Shown: positions 1-9,900 of the stretch, piece after piece
Layout: every line of letters begins with the position of its first letter
Numbering within the stretch: the first letter of the stretch is position 1
From: Asterionellopsis glacialis
Taxonomy: Eukaryota; Bacillariophyta; Plagiogrammaphyceae; Rhaphoneidales; Asterionellopsidaceae
Direction of reading: 5' to 3'
NCBI GenBank assembly: GCA_014885115.2
Contig: WKLE02003185.1
Location: forward strand, 1 to 14,387
DNA: 14,387 bases
Program-made: the position numbers and the translations under genes
Notes under the pieces: model-generated
Databases searched by the model: none
What the model was told of the DNA's origin: nothing
The model's input: the letters and a program-made list of their open reading frames with translations, nothing else

Positions 1-128
1 CTGCCTCTCGCCAATAATAACAAATCGAACAACCCAAGACGGCGCGAAAGGAAAGGGAAGACCAACAGTTACAGGCAGTCAACTCCGCATCTCTCAAAAG
101 TCCGTAATATAGTCCACATCATAATCAA

Positions 129-135
129 TATATAG
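129..135 (+). promoter_or_regulatory. Possible TATA element upstream of the RCC1-BTB gene
   Basis: A TATATAG string lies about 70 bases before the ATG, which would suit a transcription start near base 160 and a short leader. A second TATAAA at 182-187 is only 17 bases from the ATG and is less credible. Both could be chance in AT-rich DNA. The rest of bases 1-203 shows no other recognisable element. Confidence 0.2.
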
Positions 136-203
136 AATCATCACAGCAGTAACGAGTTTCGAGCAATTCCATCAGTTACTTTATAAAACACACAAGACAA
201 AGA

Positions 204-2184
204 ATGTCAGGAGGACAGCGATCAGCGTCGTCCGGTGGTGCAGCAGCATCTGTCGCTGCAGGATGTTCACTAAGTGAAGTTCGTTCACCTCGAAATGGTG
301 GTGGAGGAGGTTACAACAACAATAACAACAATAATAACAATGGCAGCGGCACTGCTCAATTGCAGGGCACAGGTACGACGAGTGGCTCCACAGCAGCGGT
401 CAACGATGAAGGATTGGCAGTATTTTCATGGGGACGTGGTGAAGATGGACAATTAGGGTTAGGTGATACCTCCGATCAAGATGAACCAACCTATGTCGAT
501 GCCTTGCGTGGCGTAGGTGTACGTCAAATAGCGTGTGGGTCTGGCCATACCGTTGTATTGACCACCGATGGTGAAGTTTATACGTGGGGACGTGGCGATG
601 ATGGACGCTTAGGTCATGGTGACAATGGATGGAAATACGTTCCACGTATTACACAAAGTTTAGCAGGACAAGTCGTTGTACAAGTTACTTGTGGATCGGT
701 ACGTCAGTAAACTCTATTGTCTGTAGCAAACAACCAGAAAGAATGCTATGTTTTATTCACCTTGCAGCTCTCCTTCTCTTTCTCTCTTCCTTTAAATAAC
801 AAAGTATCATACAGCGGCTGTCACGGGGAATGGTGACTTGTATACCTGGGGTGGTGGTATGTATGGGAAACTTGGACATGGAAACGAATCTGGACATTCC
901 ACACCGAAACGCGTTGAAGGACTGGTAGGGCTCGTTGTTTCCCAAATCGCATGTGGATCACGTCACACAGCTGTCATTACCTCCACAGGTGCCTTGTACA
1001 CATGGGGCGATAAAGAAAATGGTGTCGCCGGACACGGAGACATTGAAGGACACCAATACACACCCAAACTATTAGAAAAATTAGCTGGCAAACGTATTGT
1101 TCAATTAAGTGCCTGTGGTTTCCACACTGGATGTTTGACGGACGCAGGTGAATTGTATACCTGGGGAGAAGGTAAATTTGGACGGCTGGGACATGGTGCC
1201 GAACGGAATTGTCATGCGCCACGACTGGTCGAAGCCTTGGTGGGCAAAAATCCACGTCAAGTGGCGTGTGGTGGATTCCATACCGCTGTTGTGACGGAAG
1301 AAGGGAAAATGTATACCTTTGGTGGTGGTGAACATGGACAACTAGGTCATGGTGATCGTATCAATAAGGTTAAACCAACCTTTGTGCAAGCGCTTGAAGG
1401 GATATTTGTATCTCAAATCACATGTGGATGGTCCCATTCCGTGGCCTTGACTTCGAATGGACGTGTCTATACATGGGGGAATGGTGATCATGGTAAATTA
1501 GGACATGGGAGTGGACGTAAAGTATCCGTACCCCACATGGTAGAAAAGTTGGAAGATCACCGTGTGGTTCGTGTCGCATCGTACAACGAACATACAGCGG
1601 CCCTAGTGGAACCATTCGATCAAAGTCCAGGGATCGCCGGTGGTGTCAATGCAATACCCGTCACAACAGCCTACGCCTCTCAGATGAGAGCCTTGGTTAA
1701 CAATGAAGAATTTTCAGACATTACCTTTATGGTGGAAAATCAAACCCCCATTTACGCACACCGTGCCATACTGGCACAACGGTGTGAACACTTTGCAGCC
1801 ATGTTTCGATCTGGCATGAGAGAAAGTGTCGAAGGTGTTATTACGATCCCCAGCATGACACGACAAGTCTTTTTGTTATTGTTGGAATACATTTATGCGG
1901 ATTCCGTCAAGGTGGAATTAGAACACGCAGTGGAGTTGTACATTGCGGCTGACTTGTACCAATTAGAACGGTTACGAGATATGTGTTGTACAGTAGTGAA
2001 ACGCAACTTAAATGCCGAAAATGCAGCACCCCTCCTGCAAGCGGCATCGGAAAATCATTGTCAAGTCCTCAAAGAAGTTTGTATGACATACATTGTGGAT
2101 AACTTTGATATTGTATCGAAAACAGACGGTATCAAACATGTCAGTCACCCCCTACTACTTGAAATCTTGGCCATGAGACCGTGA
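204..2184 (+). CDS. RCC1-BTB protein (seven RCC1 repeats plus BTB domain), two exons
   Basis: Coding sequence is join(204..698, 805..2184), 624 residues. The start is the first ATG after the window begins; no ATG is visible in bases 1-203. Residues 1-70 are low complexity, rich in Ser, Gly and Ala, with an uninterrupted run of nine Asn near residue 38. Residues about 72-435 hold seven RCC1 repeats, each with a W/F-G-x-G...G-x-L/A-G-x-G core (such as YTWGRGDDGRLGHGD) and a CG-x-x-H-T strand, so a seven-bladed propeller is expected. Residues about 467-565 are a BTB/POZ domain (SDITFMVE, YAHRAILAQRCEHFAAMF, YIYAD), followed by a short BACK-like helical tail. The splice restores CGS-YHTAAVT, matching the other repeats. 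The family includes human RCBTB1/2, where BTB domains often recruit cullin-3 and propellers bind partners or chromatin. The exact function here is unknown; a ubiquitin-ligase adaptor role is inference. Confidence 0.93.
699..804 (+). other. Intron of the RCC1-BTB gene (106 bases)
   Basis: The donor is GTACGT directly after a complete TCG codon, and the acceptor is AAAG preceded by a long CT-rich tract (about 768-792). Reading through instead gives an in-frame TAA at 708-710. The phase is 0. Removing the interval joins repeat 2 to repeat 3 exactly within the conserved CGS-x-HT strand, which is strong support for both borders. Confidence 0.9.
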
Positions 2185-3061
2185 CGATGACGATGGTGAT
2201 GACAATGGCAACACAATCCAAGAAAAGGAAGTAGCACCAGCCACAATGTTGTGGCTGTTCATGTACTATACCACACTGCTAGTATGCAACACATGCACGA
2301 AAACGAGGGCAAGGGACAGGAGATTTTTATACCGCAATCTGCGATATCTTTCTGTACTCGTTCACTAGAGACTCTCTCTCTGCAATTGACTGACAAAACA
2401 TCATCTCTTGATTTTCAATCTATATGCTGTATTTATTAACATTATTAGAAAGAAAGAATTTTAGAATTAGACTTGGTTTTTCTGTGAGTTTGGCAACACC
2501 AGTACTTACTAGATACCACTGACTGCAACTCGTGGATGCCACTGTAACCAGTGGACGCCGGATACGCACCTAGAAGAAAGACGCAAACATGCTTCCCATA
2601 AGGAAGGACTAAAACCGAAATAGCAAACTACAAAAAACTCAATCTCTTGTCTTTGTACATGTTTTTGTTTTTTTAAATTTTGTTAGTTTAACGATTATGA
2701 GTTACGAAAGTATATACACAAATTATTTATTCGATGCACTGTATTCTCTATGGAATTTTTTGTTGGACAAAGTGATTATTGGTCATCACTATGAATGATT
2801 TAAAAGTTGTGTTGCGTTTCATTTGTTAGTTGTTGTCGTGGTAGTGGCTACTGTTGTTTTTGTTTAAACTTTGTAAAGGGAAGACATTGAATTTCCCCGA
2901 TTTGGTTTTTGCTCTCTCGAATTTGTACACACAGAGAGATTGGTTTTATGCAACTTGTTTTTGATGAAAGAGTGTCCTTATCTTTTGTAATACTTTGGTG
3001 ATGGACACTTGTTTGTTATTAATGGTGGGGTTGTTAAAAGTCGAACTTTTGGGTTTGGTTT
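2185..3061. other. Non-coding interval between two convergent genes (3' regions of both)
   Basis: This 877-base interval lies between the stop of the RCC1-BTB gene and the stop of the minus-strand TPR gene, so it should contain both 3' untranslated regions. I see only short unsupported reading frames. T-rich runs occur near 2660-2690 and 2750-2760. On the minus strand, AATAAA hexamers occur at 2726-2731 and 2431-2436 and could serve as poly(A) signals for the TPR gene. I saw no AATAAA on the plus strand for the RCC1-BTB gene, though algal signals are often degenerate. Confidence 0.7.
2238..2257. repeat. Near-perfect palindrome (9-base arms, 2-base centre)
   Basis: The arms CAGCCACAA and TTGTGGCTG are exact reverse complements around a TG centre, 53 bases after the RCC1-BTB stop codon. 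In RNA the two-base loop would have to open slightly, giving a stem of about eight pairs in the 3' untranslated region. A role in 3' processing or stability is speculative. Confidence 0.5.
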
Positions 3062-5109
3062 TCAGAGTGACACTGCAGCAGGCGATGATCCCACAGGCGG
3101 ACTCTGTTTTTGGTGTAACTTGTCGGTCATGAGATTTTGTTTCTTGACAGTTTCACTACATGCTCTACTGAATTTGCCATAATATTTCAATTGGGATCGT
3201 AGCAATTCCTTGTAGTACGTTAAGGCTTCAGCATAATCTTTGTTTTTGGAATTGGCGTATCCCAGATTATCTAGGGTTGCAATGACACGACTATTGTTGT
3301 CACCCCAAATACGCCGTTGCAGGTGCAATGCTTCCGAAAAGGAATTGATGGCATCCTTGAAATTCTTGCGTTTCAATTGGATAGACCCAACGTTACACAA
3401 TGTTTCAGACACAGATTTTGGTTCATCCTGTTGCCTATACAGAGACAAGGCCTCACTAAAGGTTGCTTGTGCTGCCATGAGTTCCTTTGCATCATAGTAC
3501 AAACAACCAATATGGCATAGGATCTGTGCGGATTGGACTTGGTGATCATCATGGTGGTCTCTTGATATATGGAGCGCATCCTTGAAAGCCTTGATGGCAT
3601 CGTCGTGCTTTTTGAGTCTTGTTAAAACATGACCTAATTTGATGCAACTTGCTGCCACATCCTTGTGATACGGTCCCAAGGTTTGTTTCCTCAAGACAAT
3701 AGCTTCATACAAGACGGATTCTGCTTCATCATATCGTCTGGCATGTAAGTGTACCATGGCGACATTATGGAGAGCTGTAGCAACAGATGCATGATGGTAT
3801 CCATTACGACGTTCTTCCTTTCGAAGAATTTTTTCCGATAAGTGTAAAGCCTTTACATGATCCAACTCCTATTTTGTGTATGTGTGTGTTTCATAAAAAG
3901 GAGGGAAAAGAACATTTGAAGTAAGCAACAAGAACCAATGATGTACAATTCTAGGAAAATGCGAACAATCCATGTCAATCCATGACTCAGTGATCTGTCT
4001 GCCATCCAGTCCCAGGAACCACAACAATTATTGTAATATTCCTGCCTGCCAATATTTTCTTTGAGGAAACACCACAATCGAAAAAAAAAACACAAAAATG
4101 GCGACAATGATCATGATCACGAGATGGACTCATCGATCTGACGCAAACTAAATAATCAACGCAAAAATCAATAACAATTTTGGCATCACAGGCGTACCTG
4201 GAGTGCATGTGCTGTTTGTTCATATAATTTTTTCACACATGTCTTTTTCTTCTTCTTTTTAGAAGGACGTGAATCAGATTGAACTCGATGCATAGGTTTG
4301 GGTAGGAGATGTTTGTTTGGAAGAGGAGGAGTTCTGCTGCTGCTGCTCAGTGGTGGGGGTAATGGCGTTTGTTTCTTCTTCTTTTTCATTCTTTGTGTTT
4401 TCAGTGGTGGGGTTCGAAACTGTTGGTCTTGTTGGTGAAGTTGCTTGTTTGAAAGAGAAGTGGATGACGGTGGCGAAGAGGGAAAGTCAGGTAGTGGAAG
4501 GAGTGGTGCTGATGAAGCTTTTTCCTCCTCTGGAGAAAACAGTCGTTGTATATGTTTAGATTCATCACGTCCATCACAAGAAAACGATCGTACGCGTCGG
4601 TGTCCCTTGAATTTAAAGTTGGATGTGACCAAGAAGGAAGTTACGGAAGAGTTCCCGACTCGTTCTGGCGAATCTCTTTCATCTGGCAGTGGTGATGATC
4701 TACTTTGACTTTGATCGCTTTCAATATCATGAAGAATAGCATCTGAAGAAGTAGACGAGGAGGGAGAAATTGGGCTTTCTTCCTTTTCTTCTTCGGTTGT
4801 ACTTGTTGAATAGCTGTAAGCAGCTTCCAATGCAGATTCAAGCCATTCGAAACTAAACCTACCCTTGGGATCAACCTCAGACTGACTATCAAATATTTTG
4901 TTCGAAGATACATCCGAGAGTCTTTTATCGTTGTCATCGTAGTTGCCCATTGTGTCTGGTTCCAGCAAGTAATGACGGTTATTGCTGGTACCATTGTTAT
5001 GATCACTACAAGACGAGGAAGAGGGAGGTCTTGCCCTCGAAAATAGGGGTGGTGTCACAACAACAGCAATCTCATCCTCGTTTGAACAACTGTACAATAT
5101 AGGATTCAT
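3062..5109 (-). CDS. Tetratricopeptide repeat protein, kinesin-light-chain/nephrocystin-like repeats, two exons
   Basis: Coding sequence is complement(join(3062..3868, 4198..5109)), 572 residues. The start at 5109 is the first ATG after an in-frame TGA 18 bases upstream. Residues 1-290 are probably disordered: Ser/Pro-rich, an acidic stretch near 105-150, and two Lys runs (about 242-246 and 284-289) that could act as nuclear localisation signals. From about residue 293 onward the protein is helical TPR: one repeat spans the exon junction, followed by five repeats near 334-367, 376-409, 417-450, 457-490 and 499-532. The A, L, Y and EAL positions typical of TPR are visible (YDEAESVLYEAIVLRKQTLG, HDDAIKAFKDALHI, YAEALTYYKELL). 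Such repeats bind peptides and act as scaffolds. The paired 40-residue spacing resembles kinesin light chain and nephrocystin-3, but no kinesin heptad coiled coil is evident, so a light-chain function is not supported. Partner unknown. Confidence 0.85.
3869..4197 (-). other. Intron of the TPR gene (329 bases)
   Basis: On the minus strand the donor is CAG|GTACGC and the acceptor is ATAG|GAG, phase 0. Reading through the donor gives V-R-L and then a stop. Splicing joins HALQ to ELDHVKAL, completing a TPR helix pair across the junction, which supports both borders. It is the longest intron in the window, and a small missed exon inside cannot be ruled out without transcripts. Confidence 0.8.
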
Positions 5110-5974
5110 GACTGTTGCTTCGCTTCAGCGCAGTCGTTGTTTGATTCGCTTGTATGTTAGTGCATCAACAACGTCTTTTCCTTCTCTTCTTTCCTTCTTT
5201 CGTAAATGCAACTGCTGGACTGTTCTGAACCACTGTCGCAGTAATGTCGTCCTCAAAATAATGTTTCGCTGATTTTGCTCAGATGTGTTCGTTATTATCT
5301 ATGTTATCCTACAGATGAGGAAGTGACATGGAGTACAGATCCTACTTCTTTTAGCAAAGATAACTTGTCAGTTGTCTGTGATGTGCACTCGAGGCTGTAT
5401 TCCTAGAGGACTAGACTACAGCGTTTGCTCAGCTCAATAATTGATAGGATGGTTTGCTAGAAATCTACAGTACCGTACAATGTAATCCAAGAATTTTCCT
5501 TTTTTTACGTTCGTACTCGCAGTATGGAAAAAATAGGTTCTCTGTGTTCCACATAAAACCTGTCGTATCCTCCCAAAATTGCTCCTCTGTACATGCAATT
5601 TCAAGTATTGCAGTCCCTATTGGATTGTAACTCCGAATAAAAATCGGTATTTTTGGTTGACTATCGTTTGAACAGAAGGTTGCCTCCGCTCGGGTCTATG
5701 GAGGAAGATGCTCATGTTCGGAGTTTTTGGTCACAAGCACGTCCCAGAAACGATGAAAATTCCAATATCATGCCAGCAAATTCAACTCAGTCGTGAAACA
5801 TATCAGAAGAGGCGGTTGTAGGACCGGTTACTATCAAAAAAGTGTACAGAAAGTACTGTTTTACCTTCCAACGTCAACAAAATAAAATTAATATTCTATG
5901 TTGAAAATGTATACGTATTTAAAAATATAACTTATATAATCATGAATACCACATTCGTAGCTACTCCAATGCTT

Positions 5975-5991
5975 GAAATTTTCAAAATTTC
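5975..5991. repeat. Short perfect inverted repeat in AT-rich intergenic DNA
   Basis: GAAATTTT and AAAATTTC are exact reverse complements around a single C. The sequence is simple enough that chance is plausible. Confidence 0.4.
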
Positions 5992-6804
5992 GATACAATT
6001 TTTTGGGGCCGAATTTTGTAAAGATAGTCTTCTAGGATTCATGGTAGTGCCTTCTGACTTTCCTTTCGTGACGAAACATAGGTTGAAGTTGATTTTAATT
6101 ATATGAATATATTTTTATTATGTATTACGAGGCTATACATGACGCAAGTTGTCGATAACAAATCCATAGGTTTGATCATTTCTTAGGTAAAGCTTGGGGC
6201 TGGAGGGACGTGAAACCAAGACCAACACCAAGACCCAAAACTGAATAGAAGATATCCCGGATGTGGTAAGAATTAAGGCGGGAAATTATAATTCAATAAA
6301 CTGATTGTAATAATATTACATTTATTAAAAAATTCTTCCCATGGGAAAGTTTATATTTCATCTAAAAGACATTCAGGCCCAACATGTCTTTCTCCATTAA
6401 CGGCAGGCGCTTTCTGGTTTTTGAACGGAAAAATAAAAAATCAAAACGTCACCGGATCTTTTTGAATAGACTATCTTCTGTAAAATAAAATCTTGAGTCA
6501 AAGGAACTCCCTCCCGCTTCTCAACAAAGAAGGGAAGGTATCTTTCTAAGAATGTTCTTTAACGGGACTATTATCTAAAATAATGATGACTTTGCGAGTA
6601 CAGTACACCTCTGTAAATTGAACTACTGTATTTTATATTGTGTTTACAGACCAGATACACGTGTTTACCAAACTTAATGATATCACAAAGGAAGATTGTA
6701 CATAAAGAACTCTTATGTGTGTAGATATCAACCACTCATCGAATGTACTGAGGTCATGCTTTCTTGAAAAAGTATCTTATGATGCCTTTCCTCCTTTTAA
6801 AAAA

Positions 6805-6840
6805 CCCTTCAAATCTACAATGAATCTAAACTTTGAAGGG
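6805..6840. repeat. Stem-loop with 9-base arms near the 3' end of the DNMT5-like gene
   Basis: CCCTTCAAA (6805-6813) and TTTGAAGGG (6832-6840) are exact reverse complements separated by 18 bases. They lie about 90 bases beyond the DNMT5-like stop codon on the transcribed side. This could be a hairpin in the 3' untranslated region or just downstream of it; no function is shown. Confidence 0.45.
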
Positions 6841-6926
6841 CCGGAAAGTAATCAAAATTTCCACCTTGCCGTGATCCGTCAAAACATATCCCTAGACTTC
6901 AGACTTTTTTAAAAAGCGATTAAGAT

Positions 6927-6932
6927 TTTATT
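6927..6932 (-). promoter_or_regulatory. Candidate poly(A) signal AATAAA overlapping the DNMT5-like stop codon
   Basis: On the minus strand the final codons read GGG GAA TAA followed by AA, so the canonical hexamer AATAAA contains the stop codon TAA (6930-6928). If used, cleavage would fall about 10 to 30 bases later and the 3' untranslated region would be extremely short. It may be chance. Confidence 0.3.
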
Positions 6933-9900
6933 CCCCAGCATTGATCGCCATTGCTACAGTTTCATCATCTGTATTACGTCGGATCAATTGTCCGTCCAAA
7001 CATTCTTCACCATTGGGTCCTTGCACTTCAATACGGTAGACATTCACTTCATGATGTGTTTGTCCTGCTCGGAAGACACGTCCAATAGCTTGTAATTCTG
7101 TGCTTGCATCTGACACTGGATCACTAGTCGATGCACCCTCACCAACATACAATGGTGTAAACAAAATTAAATTGTGACATTCAGTTTGTAAATTCAATCC
7201 TGCTGCATGTTCAAAATGTAATACTAGTGCACGAGGTCTTGCACGATCTTCTTCTGTAGCATCACCTGACTGATACCATGAAATTTTCTTGTTCTTCACT
7301 TCAATGGAATCATCTACATCTAACCATGTACAACCAATCGGATCACTACCCCCGTCTGTCGCGTTTTCACAAAGGAATTTACGTGCTATGTCACCCGCAC
7401 CAATACGTCCATCTGTAAAGATAACAATCTTTGTTTGTTCATCGCCCTTGGTAGATAAAATTTCTCGGCAGATACGAAGAAGTTCTTTACCCCTACTTGG
7501 TAAACTTGCATTTTGTTTCAAGAATTTTGTAATATCATGCCCTGATGATGGATCAAAGTCTGCAGGGGTGATAGCAAGACTCTTTGAATCAGGTGCAATA
7601 CCACTTTGACTCTTTAAATATAATTTCTTCTCTTCGGAAGTCATACGGACAACCCGGACATGATCCAACTTATCAATTCCGTCCATTTCTTCACCTGTCT
7701 TGTTGCGGCAGCAGGCAACATTTAAATATTCTTGACACTTACGTTGAATGTTCTTACGCACCTCACGACTTTGTTTAGGTTCCAAATAATTGTGCAAAAA
7801 GATATCACGTGAACTTTCACGTTCTAATTTGCGCCAATGAGAAGACAATCCAATCACATAGGTATTCCCCATTAAACTAGCCAATTCAATGACTCGACTA
7901 CTACTATCCAAAAGAGGTGTTCCAGTCAATCCGAATATTGATTTACGGAAAATGAGAGGACGCTTCAATATGTCTTTTTCAGTAATACCCAATAGTTCAC
8001 GTCCAGCTCTACGATTCTTTTCCTTGAACGTCTTATCTTCGGCAACTTCAGCCTTGGTCGTACATAAACTTTCATGAATTTCGTCAACAATGACACGTTC
8101 CCATTCAAAGTATTCAAATGGAACTCCTTTATCATTGGGTTTAAATGTTTGTTTTCGCAGTTCTTGAATGGCCTTTAGGTAAATAAAGGTATAGTAGGCT
8201 GTCACATTACGGCGTTTTTGGTTATTAGAATTGTTCGAACCTGCATATGGATCTTGAGAAGTAGCAGGAATCCAAATACCTTTAGCTTCTGTTACTTCCA
8301 TTTGTCCGGAATATGCAGGAAGCTTGGGAACTTCTTTAATTTCTTTTTGAAGTTTGGCTTTCCTGATCAATTCTTCAAAGTAGTTTTTGGCTTCCAAAAT
8401 ATCTACAGGACAAATAACAACATCAGCTTCAATCATTCTTTGGACACTCACTCTCTTTAAGGAGTTATGATCAAAGATTTTTATTACTTTCAAGGAATCT
8501 GAAAATTTATCGATTTCAGATTCCCATTGGTCAATCAATGCTGGTGGAACCACAACCAGTGTTGCACCACTTTTTCTGGGAAGCTTTCTTGATTTCCTTG
8601 CCTTTTCTAGCCCCTGAAGAATAATGGCAATAGAAATTACTGTCTTTCCTGCTCCAATAGCATCAGCGATGACACCCCCACGAACCTTCGCTTTACGGCT
8701 TGCTTTGGCAATTAAACTTAAACGAGTCGACCCAGGCATTTCATGTTCACTCATTTCTAATTCCTCAAAATATGTACTACTGTTTTCAATTGCTACCATT
8801 TTCGTAACAACTTTTTGTTGACGATCGTAAAGGTCGTAATTGCCCTTAAGAGGGACAAATGTGGGTTTTTCAGAATCACAATTATGCACCTTGAATGGAG
8901 CAGTTACAGGATCACTTTGTTGCATCAAATCCATCAAGCGGAAACTGACAGCAACAGATCCGTGTGAAGAAGAACTGCTGTTACCGTAGCCAAGTCCCCG
9001 GCCTTCAATCAATTGTCGTGCTGCTTGATGAGCTACAACTTTAGGGTAATATTTTGCTACCAAGCTTCCAGATGATTTATCCACCCAGACTTCAAAGGGT
9101 TTGGGCGCAGCTTCCAAAGCCAAATAATAGCGTCTTGAGGCACCAGGCTCACTCCGCCTTTGCCACGCCTGACGTTCCTCGTCATAGTACCATTCCTCAC
9201 TTGGGCGTTTCGGTGTAGTTTTAAGACAAGTTCCGAATGGTGCATCGCCTGTCGAAAGGTGCAAATCCGTCCATGGCGCATCAGGACTTAAATCATGCTT
9301 CAATCCATTCTTGGAGGCATGCTTTAAGATAGGGACGACACAGATTGAATTGAAGACTCTGACGGCTTGTTGTGCCTTTTGTCCTTTCACCAGATTGAGC
9401 TCAACTTTCTCACTAATGCTATTGGGTGATTCACTTTCTCGGCAAAGCATCGAAATTTCAGTCTCATTGAGCCCACTCACAGACACAAGAACATCGGAGG
9501 CTTCCATGGGGCAATCAACTTTGATATTTGAATCAGGTATTACACAACCCAACGTAGACATTGTTTGCCAATTAATTGTTTTTACGCCTTTTAACACATG
9601 ATACTTTTCATTCAAAGCATCAGATGGCTCCCAATTTCGTGGAAAAATTGCCAGTATAGACGATGCATCTGTATGATCGATTGACAATGAAATGACCGCT
9701 GTGTCCGGACCAGTCCGGTTCGCATTTGGTCGCATGAGAATATACAAGGTGGGTTTACTGTCATCGGCTTGCCGAATCCACAACGCATCTTGATTCACAG
9801 TCTGACGACATGACGCACGTAAGTACGTCCCTGAGAAATCTAATGAATTGCTATTGTTTTGTTCTTTCGACAATGCATTGACGGTGATCTTACCTGGCCA

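Larger units (their letters stand above)
5110..6927. other. Long AT-rich intergenic region without a supported gene
   Basis: This 1.8 kb interval lies upstream of the TPR gene and downstream of the DNMT5-like gene. Bases next to 5110 should hold the TPR promoter and leader; bases next to 6927 should hold the DNMT5 3' end. The longest open frame (6715-6912, +, 65 codons) has no recognisable motif and sits in biased sequence, so I do not call it. Small repeats are present: inverted arms at 5629-5637/5717-5725, 5975-5982/5984-5991 and 6805-6813/6832-6840, and a direct 9-mer at 6215-6223/6227-6235. There is no convincing transposase, long terminal repeat or tRNA. Confidence 0.7.

Noticed and set aside
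838..2184. RCC1-BTB exon 2 as a separate gene starting at 838
   Set aside because: The codon at 838 is TTG, and the splice from 698 to 805 restores a perfect RCC1 repeat, so both pieces are one gene.
2251..2439. 62-codon plus-strand frame after the RCC1-BTB gene
   Set aside because: It lies in the 3' untranslated region, shows no domain or composition of a real protein, and begins at a non-ATG codon inside a palindrome.
3853..4223. Possible extra exon within the TPR gene intron
   Set aside because: Frames here give hydrophobic, unstructured translations that do not continue the TPR pattern, whereas direct splicing of 4198 to 3868 completes a repeat.
4405..4420. GGTTCGAAAC string resembling a tRNA T-arm
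   Set aside because: No matching acceptor, D-arm or anticodon stem surrounds it, and it lies within the TPR gene's coding exon.
6715..6912. 65-codon plus-strand open frame in the intergenic region
   Set aside because: No recognisable motif, no clear promoter, and it overlaps the likely 3' region of the DNMT5-like gene. It is also partly built from a hairpin sequence.
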